A DNA stretch of 42,256 nt from Candidatus Zhuqueibacterota bacterium. GTDB taxonomy: Bacteria; Zhuqueibacterota; Zhuqueibacteria; Zhuqueibacterales; Zhuqueibacteraceae. The notes beneath the pieces are model-generated. The model had not been told where the DNA came from. It saw only the letters and a list, made by a program, of their open reading frames with translations, and did not search any database. The position numbers and the translations under genes are program-made. The DNA is taken from NCBI GenBank assembly GCA_003576975.1, contig QEVD01000031.1, positions 1-42,256 of the forward strand, read 5' to 3'. Positions 15,970 to 23,009 of the stretch are shown piece by piece. How positions within the stretch are numbered: the first letter of the stretch is position 1; the number at the start of each line of letters is the position of its first letter.

Positions 15970-18354
15970 CTACTGATCCTTAATTTTCACCACCAACAAC
16001 GTCGTATCATCGCGCAGCGCATCGCCATTCGCCCATGTTTCTCCGGCTTTCCACAAATGATGAATAACTTCGGCAGCCGGCCGGGCAGCAGCTTCGCGGA
16101 AAATTTCTCTGATCCTCGGATAATCCAACATTTCGTTTTTATCGTTGAAAAGTTCGGGATAGCCATCCGACATAAAAAGAATGGCGTCGCCAGGCCGCAG
16201 CGTCGTTTGTTCCTGCGGATAATCGAACGTGTACGGCCCTCCCAGCGGCATGCCTTTCAGCAGTATTTCTTCAACGGCGCCGCTATGTTTGCGGTAAATC
16301 AAAATAGGCGGCATGCCGGCCGCGGACACGGTCATGCGGCGCCCGTTGATCTTGGCGAGCAGCATCGCCATGTACAAATTGCCGAGATGCATGCTTTTGA
16401 TGATTTCGCTGCACTTCGTGAAAAAGCTTGGCAAATCAAAATTGTTGCCAAAAGCGTTGAACAAGCTTTTGATCGAGGCCACGAGCGTGCCAGCCTTCAT
16501 GCCGTGTCCGGTGGCATCGCCGATCGCCACGGTCAGCGTGCCATTCGGATCAACGAGAAAATCATAATAGTCGCCGCCCACTTCCGTGGCGGTTTTCGTC
16601 TGCACGGCAATATCGAGATTCGCGAGAGCGGGGATTTCTTTGGGCAGCATCGAGAGTTGAAGCTGGCGCGCTTCCTCCAACTCCTGGGTTTTGCGCGCAT
16701 TGTCGGCTTCGAGCAGCCTTTTGGCGATTTCCTCTTCACGAGCGCGGCGTTCCTGTTCCAGCGTTTTCGCGCTCAGCTCTTCGACCTGCCTGAGTTGCTG
16801 TTCCAAATTCTTGTGCGTGGCCGCGAAATCATGTGAAAGCCGGATGGAATACGCCGCGGCCAGCGCCAGAATGCCGTAAACGTAAACAATGTCGGTTTCC
16901 CAAAGCGAGCGCAGCCAGCCGAGATTGATCAAAAGTTGATAGACGATAGCCAGCATCGCGGCGGCGAACCCCAGCCCGGTAATCCAATCCCAGCGTTCTT
17001 TGCTGAAACCTGCACGAAGAATGACGCGGAGAATTTCGAGGCACACGGCAATCAAAAACGCATTGTAGAAAAATGACATCAGCTTGCTTTGCGTCGGCAT
17101 CACCCATACGATGATGGTAAACAGCGCGGCAATGAAGATGAAGAAGAAGTAGGGTCGAGGGAATTTCGGATTAACGCTTGCAGAAACGGTAAACACGCCG
17201 AAGACAATCGCCGTGTTTACGCCGAACACGTTCCATTTGCCCGCTTGCACAAGATCCATGACGCTGGCGGTGAGCGGCGAAGGAAAACTGGTGAAGGTCA
17301 CGAGGGCAAAACCGGCCATGGAAAGCGCATAATACAAATTCTCTTTCATGCGCGGATAAAATGCAAACAGCAAAAAATGAACAAATGCAAAGGCGCCAAA
17401 CGCCGCCGTAAAAAACATTTGATAGACGGTTGACTGCCGAACCCGGCCGGCGCGATCGGCAATGTACGCATTCAACTCTCCCAGTTGGCATTCGAACCCC
17501 GCGCCTATGCCGTGACGATTGTACCATTGCGTCGCGTGATTGGAATAGCGCACAGCAAGCACATGAGAAGCTTGCGCGCCGAACATGATATATTTGGGAT
17601 TGGGATCCTGGAATGCGCTCTCGGTTTCTTGGCGCTCTCCCACTTTGCCAAATTGATAAAGCAATTGGCCGTTGAGATAAACTTCGGAGGCGCCGGTTTG
17701 CATGAGGTACAGCGCCAAAGGAACATTCCACAACGTTGAATCAACCGTCAAATGCAGACGAAACCAACCGAGGCCATTCCAACCGCTTTGGGGTAATCGC
17801 TTAGGCGGCAAGCAAGGGTCGACTTCTTCCCACGCGCTGTCATTGAATGCAACCCCGGCCCATGCCGGATCATTGCCCGCATGATATTTCCAATTTTCGA
17901 GCAGCTCGAGATTGCCGCCCTTGTTGCGCAAACGCTGCGCCGAAAGATAAGTCTCGCGCTTGAATGTATCGCGCCAGTAACCGATTGCAATGACGATCGT
18001 CGTATCCCGCTCCACCGGCAGAACAAAATTGGGAAATTCGATCCCTTCCGCATTCACCGCCTCGGTTTCCCACGCGCCGCGCGTGATTTTGAATTCCAGC
18101 AGCGTGCCCGCGTTAAACGAAAAACTGCGCGACCAGCTTCCATCACGTTGCTCATCCAAACTCACGAGGTTTGCCTGCCAATTGCCCAACTTGGCATGAT
18201 TCCCGGCAAGATATATTTTTGACGACGGCGGCAACGATTGAGGAAGCACGCGAAACGTCACTGTTTTCATCGAGCCGGATTCATGCGTGCCGCAGGCAAA
18301 TGCAAGCAGTAGCAGCGTCAGCAAAAAATATTTTTTCGCGATAACGGGTGTCAT
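15970..18354 (-). CDS. Membrane SpoIIE-type protein phosphatase with periplasmic sensory part
   Basis: A 794-residue sensor phosphatase. Order of parts seen: lipoprotein-like signal (LLLAFACG, Cys at 21); a CBM20/starch-binding-like beta sandwich (about 30-125, with IYLAGNHAKLGNW); a galactose-binding-like or 7TMR-DISM extracellular domain (about 145-305, with WFRLHLTVDS and EVYLNGQLLYQFG); seven membrane helices (about 310-510); a coiled coil (about 520-575); and a PP2C/SpoIIE phosphatase domain (about 580-794) with the metal-binding acids in GGDYYDF, GDATGHG, MSDGYPE and RDDTTLLVV all kept. SpoIIE/RsbU enzymes dephosphorylate anti-sigma-factor antagonists (STAS proteins). ATG 18354 was chosen for its signal peptide; an upstream TTG is possible. 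The 2-nt gap to the adaptor gene couples it to efflux. Confidence 0.88.
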   Translation of the reverse strand: MTPVIAKKYFLLTLLLLAFACGTHESGSMKTVTFRVLPQSLPPSSKIYLAGNHAKLGNWQANLVSLDEQRDGSWSRSFSFNAGTLLEFKITRGAWETEAVNAEGIEFPNFVLPVERDTTIVIAIGYWRDTFKRETYLSAQRLRNKGGNLELLENWKYHAGNDPAWAGVAFNDSAWEEVDPCLPPKRLPQSGWNGLGWFRLHLTVDSTLWNVPLALYLMQTGASEVYLNGQLLYQFGKVGERQETESAFQDPNPKYIMFGAQASHVLAVRYSNHATQWYNRHGIGAGFECQLGELNAYIADRAGRVRQSTVYQMFFTAAFGAFAFVHFLLFAFYPRMKENLYYALSMAGFALVTFTSFPSPLTASVMDLVQAGKWNVFGVNTAIVFGVFTVSASVNPKFPRPYFFFIFIAALFTIIVWVMPTQSKLMSFFYNAFLIAVCLEILRVILRAGFSKERWDWITGLGFAAAMLAIVYQLLINLGWLRSLWETDIVYVYGILALAAAYSIRLSHDFAATHKNLEQQLRQVEELSAKTLEQERRAREEEIAKRLLEADNARKTQELEEARQLQLSMLPKEIPALANLDIAVQTKTATEVGGDYYDFLVDPNGTLTVAIGDATGHGMKAGTLVASIKSLFNAFGNNFDLPSFFTKCSEIIKSMHLGNLYMAMLLAKINGRRMTVSAAGMPPILIYRKHSGAVEEILLKGMPLGGPYTFDYPQEQTTLRPGDAILFMSDGYPELFNDKNEMLDYPRIREIFREAAARPAAEVIHHLWKAGETWANGDALRDDTTLLVVKIKDQ

Positions 18355-18396
18355 ACTCTGTTCAATTTTGCATGACTGTGGGCGTGAGGCGATCAA

Positions 18397-19185
18397 TTAG
18401 CCCTTGCCATTTTTATTCCCTTTGAACTTTTCGAGTCTTTGCAGCAGCTCTTTTTCCAGCAGGTAGTGATAGGACAATAATTCTCCATTATAGACGATGC
18501 TGAAAACACCATAAGGTGAGGGCGACAGGTTGCGCACCTGTTCACAAGTTTTCAATTCAACGATACGATTTTTAATGCCGAGCCGTTGCGCCGAATTCAA
18601 CACAGTTTTAACGGCGTCATCGACATAAGGACATTGATCCGAACGAAACACGGTAAGCCCATGCGCATATTGCTCCGCTTTTTTGACCCAATCGTCCAAA
18701 AGAGCCGGCGCTGGCGCATTATCAAATTTCATCACCATCAAGTTGAATGCTGGCGGAGCTTGCGCAACCGATCTGAAGCCGTGCTGGAGCAACAGCTCTT
18801 TGCCGGCCAGCCAATTACCTTCGCTGGTGAGCATCGCCACACCGTGCATGCCGGCCTCACGAGCATCTTTGATGCACGCTTTGAGCAACCACCCGCCCAA
18901 TCCCTGACCTTTGCTTTTGCCGACCACCCAAAGACAGTGGATGAACATATAGCCTTTGGCCTCGACGGTGCGCCAGGCGTATTCGCCGGGAATGTATTCG
19001 ATAAAGCCGCGTTGCGGCAGCTCGTACATTTTGATGCGCATGCCTTCGGCGAAGCGCGCTCTGAGCCAGTTCAATTTTCGCTGATAGCCTTCGGCTTTGG
19101 GCTTGCTCATGCAGCAAAAGAAACCTCTCTCGGCGACGTTTTCGACGGTTACGTCGATGAGTTTTGCGCGTGGTTTCGTGGACAT
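18397..19185 (-). CDS. GNAT N-acetyltransferase with YoaP-like C-terminal domain
   Basis: A 262-residue protein. The first half is a GNAT acetyltransferase: the acetyl-CoA loop WVVGKSKGQGLGGWLLKACIKDA (about 86-108) has the Q/R-x-x-G-x-G/A pattern, followed by GVAMLTSEGNWLAGKELLLQHGF. The second half (about 170-255, FRSDQCPYVDDAVKTVL onward) matches the YoaP-like domain, which has a thioredoxin-like CPY motif. Relatives such as Bacillus YoaP are acetyltransferases of unknown substrate. The start at 19185 has GGAG 8 nt upstream. It is the first gene of the operon with the SpoIIE phosphatase (42-nt gap), adaptor and pump. Confidence 0.75.
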   Translation of the reverse strand: MSTKPRAKLIDVTVENVAERGFFCCMSKPKAEGYQRKLNWLRARFAEGMRIKMYELPQRGFIEYIPGEYAWRTVEAKGYMFIHCLWVVGKSKGQGLGGWLLKACIKDAREAGMHGVAMLTSEGNWLAGKELLLQHGFRSVAQAPPAFNLMVMKFDNAPAPALLDDWVKKAEQYAHGLTVFRSDQCPYVDDAVKTVLNSAQRLGIKNRIVELKTCEQVRNLSPSPYGVFSIVYNGELLSYHYLLEKELLQRLEKFKGNKNGKG

Positions 19186-19299
19186 TTTATCATCTCCGGA
19201 ATCGTAGCCCAGGCTTCCAGTCTGCAAACCTACCTGGCATGCTGCCCAATGCTGCCAACTTTTTATAGAGGCAAAGTAAATTTGGGCAAAACCATCAGT

Positions 19300-20433
19300 C
19301 TATTTAAAACCGGATTCAGTGAGCACAATACCCATTTTCTGCATGTCATCGAACATCCGCTTTGGCTCGACAAAATGCGCCTGTGTCCACAGACCAGGCC
19401 TTCTTTCCGAGTCATTCAAATATTGCAAGAGTGTTGCGACCACCGGAATCGCGGTAAAAACATAGCCATCGGCATGCGCGAGCATCAGCTCGTGTAATTC
19501 TTCTTCGCCGTCCTTCATGCCCGAGGCTTCGACTTTCAGCCGTGTGCCAAAAGGCGGCTTGGAAAAATTTCTCAAACCCCAGCCCAAAAATTTGCCCAGC
19601 GGCTTGACGCTGCCCTTGCCGAATAATTTGTACAATGGCCAGATGGCCGGGAAAACGAGCCAATCCACAAACCAGTTGAAACCGCCGACATAGAAGCCAG
19701 CATCTTGCAAGCTGGGATACCTCGCCGGCAAGCTGTTCATCTCTTCAATCGGCATGGGTACGCAATAGTTCTTTCCAAACGGCTCGCCGAAGTCCATCCA
19801 AATCGTGTCGAACATGCCGAGCCAGCGCACCTTTTGCCATTTGCCGTTTTTGAAAACCGAACCGGAAAAATCATTCATGAATTCGATCAACTCCGCGAAC
19901 GTATCATCGCCCAGCGCCAAATCCCGCCAATTGATTTTGATAACGCTGCCGACATGCGCTATTTGAAGCCGGTCAAATTTTTCGGCGATATGGCGGATCA
20001 TGACCGCCGGCAGTCCGGGATGAAAGCCGCCGTCGGTGATGAAGCAAAGCCCGGCCGAGCGAATGTCATTCTCAATGGATTTCAAGTAGTCGATTTTGGC
20101 ATGGGAGAATTGAATGTCAAAGAAATCGCATTGCGAGGCCAGTGCTGCTTCTGCGATCGGCCGCGTGAACTGCGTTGTGCTCGAAGCAACAATCACCATA
20201 TCCGCATCGGCGAAGACGCGTTTAAGGCTCTCCACTTCAGCCGCGTTGGCAAACGCGCCGGCAACACGCCGGCTCTGTGATTGCTCATTCAACTCACGCG
20301 CAAGCTGCTCAGCTTTGGTTTTGTTTCTACCCGCGAGTACCAACGCGCAATTGGTTTCCTGCAGCAGATATTTCGCAATGAGGCTACCGGTGTTGCCATA
20401 GCCGCCGAGAATGACGATTTTTCTATCGTTCAT
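19300..20433 (-). CDS. Saccharopine dehydrogenase-like NAD(P)-binding protein
   Basis: A 377-residue oxidoreductase of the saccharopine dehydrogenase NADP-binding superfamily. Seen: an N-terminal Rossmann motif VILGGYGNTGSLIAKYLL (about 7-24), the second-strand arginine in LAGRNKTKAEQLA that favours NADP(H), and the domain-crossing segment CDFFDIQFSHAK followed by CFITDGGFHPGLPAVMIRH (about 145-163). A hydrophobic stretch FNWFVDWLVFPAIWPLYKLF near 245-265 suggests membrane contact, as in fungal-type and trans-acting enoyl reductase relatives. True lysine metabolism is unlikely; the substrate is unknown. It follows the damaged methyltransferase genes by 3 nt and ends with a TAG stop. Confidence 0.75.
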   Translation of the reverse strand: MNDRKIVILGGYGNTGSLIAKYLLQETNCALVLAGRNKTKAEQLARELNEQSQSRRVAGAFANAAEVESLKRVFADADMVIVASSTTQFTRPIAEAALASQCDFFDIQFSHAKIDYLKSIENDIRSAGLCFITDGGFHPGLPAVMIRHIAEKFDRLQIAHVGSVIKINWRDLALGDDTFAELIEFMNDFSGSVFKNGKWQKVRWLGMFDTIWMDFGEPFGKNYCVPMPIEEMNSLPARYPSLQDAGFYVGGFNWFVDWLVFPAIWPLYKLFGKGSVKPLGKFLGWGLRNFSKPPFGTRLKVEASGMKDGEEELHELMLAHADGYVFTAIPVVATLLQYLNDSERRPGLWTQAHFVEPKRMFDDMQKMGIVLTESGFK

Positions 20434-20436
20434 CTT

Positions 20437-20631
20437 CTACACAAGATACGGAATGAACTTTTTCGTTGTCCTGGAGTACGTGGCGTATGCTTCGCCGAAC
20501 CTCGCGAGATTCTCCTTCTCTTCCGCCGCAACGAATCTGAAGAAACCGTGTGAGCTGGGCCAGCGCAACGAGCGCCGGGAGAAAAACGCCAGGCCTAAGG
20601 TTCCGATTATGAAAAGTAATACTTCAGTCAT
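20437..20631 (-). pseudogene. Isoprenylcysteine carboxyl methyltransferase-like gene with internal in-frame deletion
   Basis: The 64-residue frame joins two ends of a membrane methyltransferase. Residues 1-37 (a hydrophobic helix, then SLRWPSSHGFFRFVAAE) match the N-terminus of isoprenylcysteine carboxyl methyltransferase (ICMT/PEMT-like) proteins, and residues 38-64 (EKENLARFGEAYATYSRTTKKFIPYLV, in part) match their extreme C-terminus. From memory of the family, roughly 110-130 central residues that carry the membrane core and SAM-binding RHPMY-type motif are missing, without a frame break. Start and ribosome site (AGGAG, 8 nt) are intact, and its ATG overlaps the upstream stop by ATGA. It cannot be an active enzyme as read. 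Confidence 0.6.
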
Positions 20632-21222
20632 TTGGGGGGCTCCTGCTCTGCTTTGGTTGAAGCAGGCGGCGGTGCCGGCCGCCTTGGCCACAGCATGGGG
20701 GTCCTGGCTTTATATGCCAAGTAAGAGGCGCCGAAACGAATCTCCAGCTCGCGCTCCTCGAACACTCTGAGAAGATACAGCCAGGCCGGTATGACCAGAA
20801 CAATCATCCATAATATGAAAAGCATGGATTGGAGCCAGAGTCCGACGGAAATCAAAAACGCGATTGTGCTGAGCACCATCGGGTTGCGCGTCCAAAGCAA
20901 GATTGAGCACTGTCAAAAGCATCACCACTCCAGTAACAACCATTAGTATCCATCCGATTTCTCGGGGCAATGGGATGACCCAACCCGGCCAAGCGCGTCC
21001 AACCTTGATCGCTGCGATAATGGCGGTGCCGAGCAATGGCACAATGGCATAATGAACGCCAGTCGTCACTGCTTTAGTGCGATCAGGTGTCGGCTTGGCA
21101 TCGAGCAGACGACGGCCGATCCAGGCAATGGGAAGCTCGTTACGGTTCAACCAGGACCAGGCAGCGAGGATGACCGCAAACCCGAAGATGCGTGCGAGGT
21201 TCAGAACCCATGATTTCACCAT
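20628..21222 (-). pseudogene. Isoprenylcysteine carboxyl methyltransferase-like gene, frameshifted with internal deletion
   Basis: Two reading frames together make most of one membrane methyltransferase. From the ATG at 21222 the first frame gives helices FGFAVILAAWSW, HYAIVPLLGTAIIAAI and IGWILMVVTGVVMLLTVLNLA, then turns to non-membrane sequence. Near 20890-20905 the next frame takes over with LLWTRNPMVLSTIAFLI, helix FILWMIVLVIPAWLYLL and the ending FEERELEIRFGASYLAYKARTP, the classic C-terminus of this family. The GxGTxAPWxPP-type segment normally found just before RNPM is absent, so a short deletion plus frame change is inferred. Either a decayed gene or an assembly error. Confidence 0.6.
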
Positions 21223-21379
21223 GGAATTTCTCCAAAAACGATGCCGGACTGATACATGCAGATCCGATTTTTTCCTCCACTTTCGATCGCCATCAAAAAC
21301 GACGAACAGGCGCCACAGGAGAAATATGATCGCGGCTATTCCCCACCAACAGGTGATCGATTCCGGCTCAGGGCTTGAT

Positions 21380-21598
21380 TCAAGTTGAATTCCGGCGAAT
21401 TCGAACCAGATTTCGAATTCCCAGAATAAGCATGGCCAAACCGGCTATCACGGTGGTTGAAAGAAGGATGATATCCCGCGAATTGATGGTGTGAACCATG
21501 CTCGCTTCCAGTTTACGGAGTACCAATCCCATCATGACACTCCCAGAGATCAAAACACAGCCAATGATGGTGAACGCCGCGTATTTCCAAACTTCCAT
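21380..21598 (-). CDS. Small two-helix membrane protein
   Basis: A 72-residue protein with two hydrophobic helices (YAAFTIIGCVLISGSVMMGLVL and ILLSTTVIAGLAMLILGI) and a basic tail (RNLVRIRRNST). GGGGAG lies 8 nt before the ATG at 21598. The family is not recognised. It lies in a stretch of small or broken membrane genes. In another frame just downstream (about 21223-21390) an open stretch without a start contains a helix-like WWGIAAIIFLLWRLFVVF leading in frame into the damaged methyltransferase, so that gene may once have been longer. Confidence 0.5.
   Translation of the reverse strand: MEVWKYAAFTIIGCVLISGSVMMGLVLRKLEASMVHTINSRDIILLSTTVIAGLAMLILGIRNLVRIRRNST
21397..21420. repeat. Perfect 9-bp inverted repeat in the 3' end of the small membrane gene
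   Basis: GAATTCGAA and TTCGAATTC flank a 6-base spacer, a perfect dyad inside the last codons of the preceding gene. There is no U-tract, so a terminator is not supported. Confidence 0.5.
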
Positions 21599-21641
21599 TG
21601 ACGACTCTCCCCTGCTTCATGTCTGTTGAGTGAACACATGC

Positions 21642-21797
21642 TCATACCTTTGCAGCTAAAATCGGTGTGGCTTTGTCCAGCCGCGCATTGAACAACACCG
21701 AGGCAACAAGCTCGACCAGAAATTCATAGATCATACCAAGTATGATCGTCAACACAAACATGCCGGCTCTGCTGTATTCCGCGCTGTCCTGCACCAT
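21642..21797 (-). CDS. Possible 51-residue membrane ORF, perhaps a remnant
   Basis: From ATG 21797 the frame gives MVQDSAEYSRAGMFVLTIIL and continues GMIYEFLVELVASV to a stop at 21642. The frame is open upstream without a good start and includes SKILFSGLMVQDSAEYS. The order of an ILFSG segment, a short loop, a helix and YE loosely recalls the first part of bacterial Ctr copper-transporter-like proteins, but it is too short for certainty. There is no convincing ribosome site. An 8-bp inverted repeat (21729-21747, GATCATAC / GTATGATC) lies inside it. The remaining gap to 21899 shows nothing else. Confidence 0.25.
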   Translation of the reverse strand: MVQDSAEYSRAGMFVLTIILGMIYEFLVELVASVLFNARLDKATPILAAKV

Positions 21798-21899
21798 CAA
21801 TCCGCTAAATAGGATTTTGCTTCCTGCGGGTGGGCTAATGCCCTCGCTGGCGAGCCAGACATTTCATTTTTTTCGCAACACGGTTTGCCTCGATTCTGA

Positions 21900-23009
21900 T
21901 TAAATTGCTGTGCGTTGCAAAATCAGCAACGAAAGATCATCATGCGCGTGTGCTTCACCGACGAACTTTTCGATTTCGGCGATGATCCTTGCGCCCATTT
22001 CGGCAGCGCGCAACCCTGCCAACGAACGCAGCAGGGCAAACAAGCGCTCTTCACCGAAAAAGTCACCGGCCTCGTTGCGCGCCTCTGTCAAACCATCGGA
22101 ATAGATCAGCAGAGTCTCACCCTTCTGCAATTCAACTCTCTGCTCCACAAATGTCGCTTCAGGTGTGAGGCCCAAGGCTGTGGCGTGTTGCGCAATTTCT
22201 TCCAGCTTGAAATCGCTGAGGCGGAGCGGCGGCATGTGTCCGGCATTGAGCAAGCGCACGCTGCCGGAATCGGGCTGCAATTCCAGATACACCAGCGAAG
22301 CAAAACTGTCCGGCAAGCCATCACGCCGAAGAATCGCGTTCAACTTGGCGCCCAGCTCCGCCAGCGAGTCAAACTCCGCGGCCAGCGCACGCAGCGTGGC
22401 TTGCAGCTTCACCATCAGCAGCGCAGCTTTCAAACCTTTGCCAGCGACATCACCCAAAGCCAGGCCGTAGCGCGCATTCTGCAAATCGAGAAAATCCACA
22501 AAATCGCCGCTCACTTCATTCGCCGGCTGCGCGATCATCCAGATCTCCCAGCCTGCCACCATCGGATTGCGCTTGGGCATGAGCGCGCGCTGCACCGCGC
22601 GGCCGGCAGCCAGCTCGCTTTGCGCGGTCATCTTATCCTTCAATTCGAGCATGAGCACGAAGAGCAGGAGAATGAAGCCGGCCTCGCTTGTGTCATTGGT
22701 AAACTGAAATCTGCTGTCTTCGTAACCGATGGTTCCGGATTGAATGATGAGAATACAGCTGAGTACCACCAGCACCCGCCGCACCGGCGTGAGCTTCAGA
22801 AAGAGGCTTTTGATCAGCCACCACGCCATGACGAAGAAGCGCTTGACCTTCCCCATTGCCTGCAGGCGGTTCTTGCGTTCTCGATCGAGATAGAATTCCT
22901 TGAGCTCGTTCCAATCCCGGCGTACCGTGCGGAAAAAATCACCGCGGCGGACATCCGTGAGCAAGAGTCTGCCCAGCTTGGGTTCGGCGGCGGTGTCCTG
23001 CGTTGCCAT
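21900..23009 (-). CDS. SpoIIE-type protein phosphatase with two membrane helices
   Basis: A 369-residue phosphatase. Seen: a basic N-terminal cytoplasmic segment (about 1-75), two membrane helices (VLVVLSCILIIQSGTIGY near 78-95 and GFILLLFVLMLEL near 109-121), then a PP2C/SpoIIE domain with the metal-binding acids VSGDFVDF, LGDVAGKG, LIYSDGLTEA and HDDLSLLIL. It probably dephosphorylates a STAS-type anti-sigma antagonist. ATG 23009 is preferred because homology begins there; a TTG at 23048 is possible, and neither has a strong ribosome site. The gene begins inside the 3' end of the RND pump frame, a 196-nt overlap, so it may be translated by coupling. Confidence 0.85.
   Translation of the reverse strand: MATQDTAAEPKLGRLLLTDVRRGDFFRTVRRDWNELKEFYLDRERKNRLQAMGKVKRFFVMAWWLIKSLFLKLTPVRRVLVVLSCILIIQSGTIGYEDSRFQFTNDTSEAGFILLLFVLMLELKDKMTAQSELAAGRAVQRALMPKRNPMVAGWEIWMIAQPANEVSGDFVDFLDLQNARYGLALGDVAGKGLKAALLMVKLQATLRALAAEFDSLAELGAKLNAILRRDGLPDSFASLVYLELQPDSGSVRLLNAGHMPPLRLSDFKLEEIAQHATALGLTPEATFVEQRVELQKGETLLIYSDGLTEARNEAGDFFGEERLFALLRSLAGLRAAEMGARIIAEIEKFVGEAHAHDDLSLLILQRTAI

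Noticed and set aside
19200-19260. AGACTGGAAGCCTGGGCTAC-like string as a dispersed repeat
   Set aside because: It resembles intergenic repeats known from other genomes, but only one copy is visible and it has no inverted arms here.
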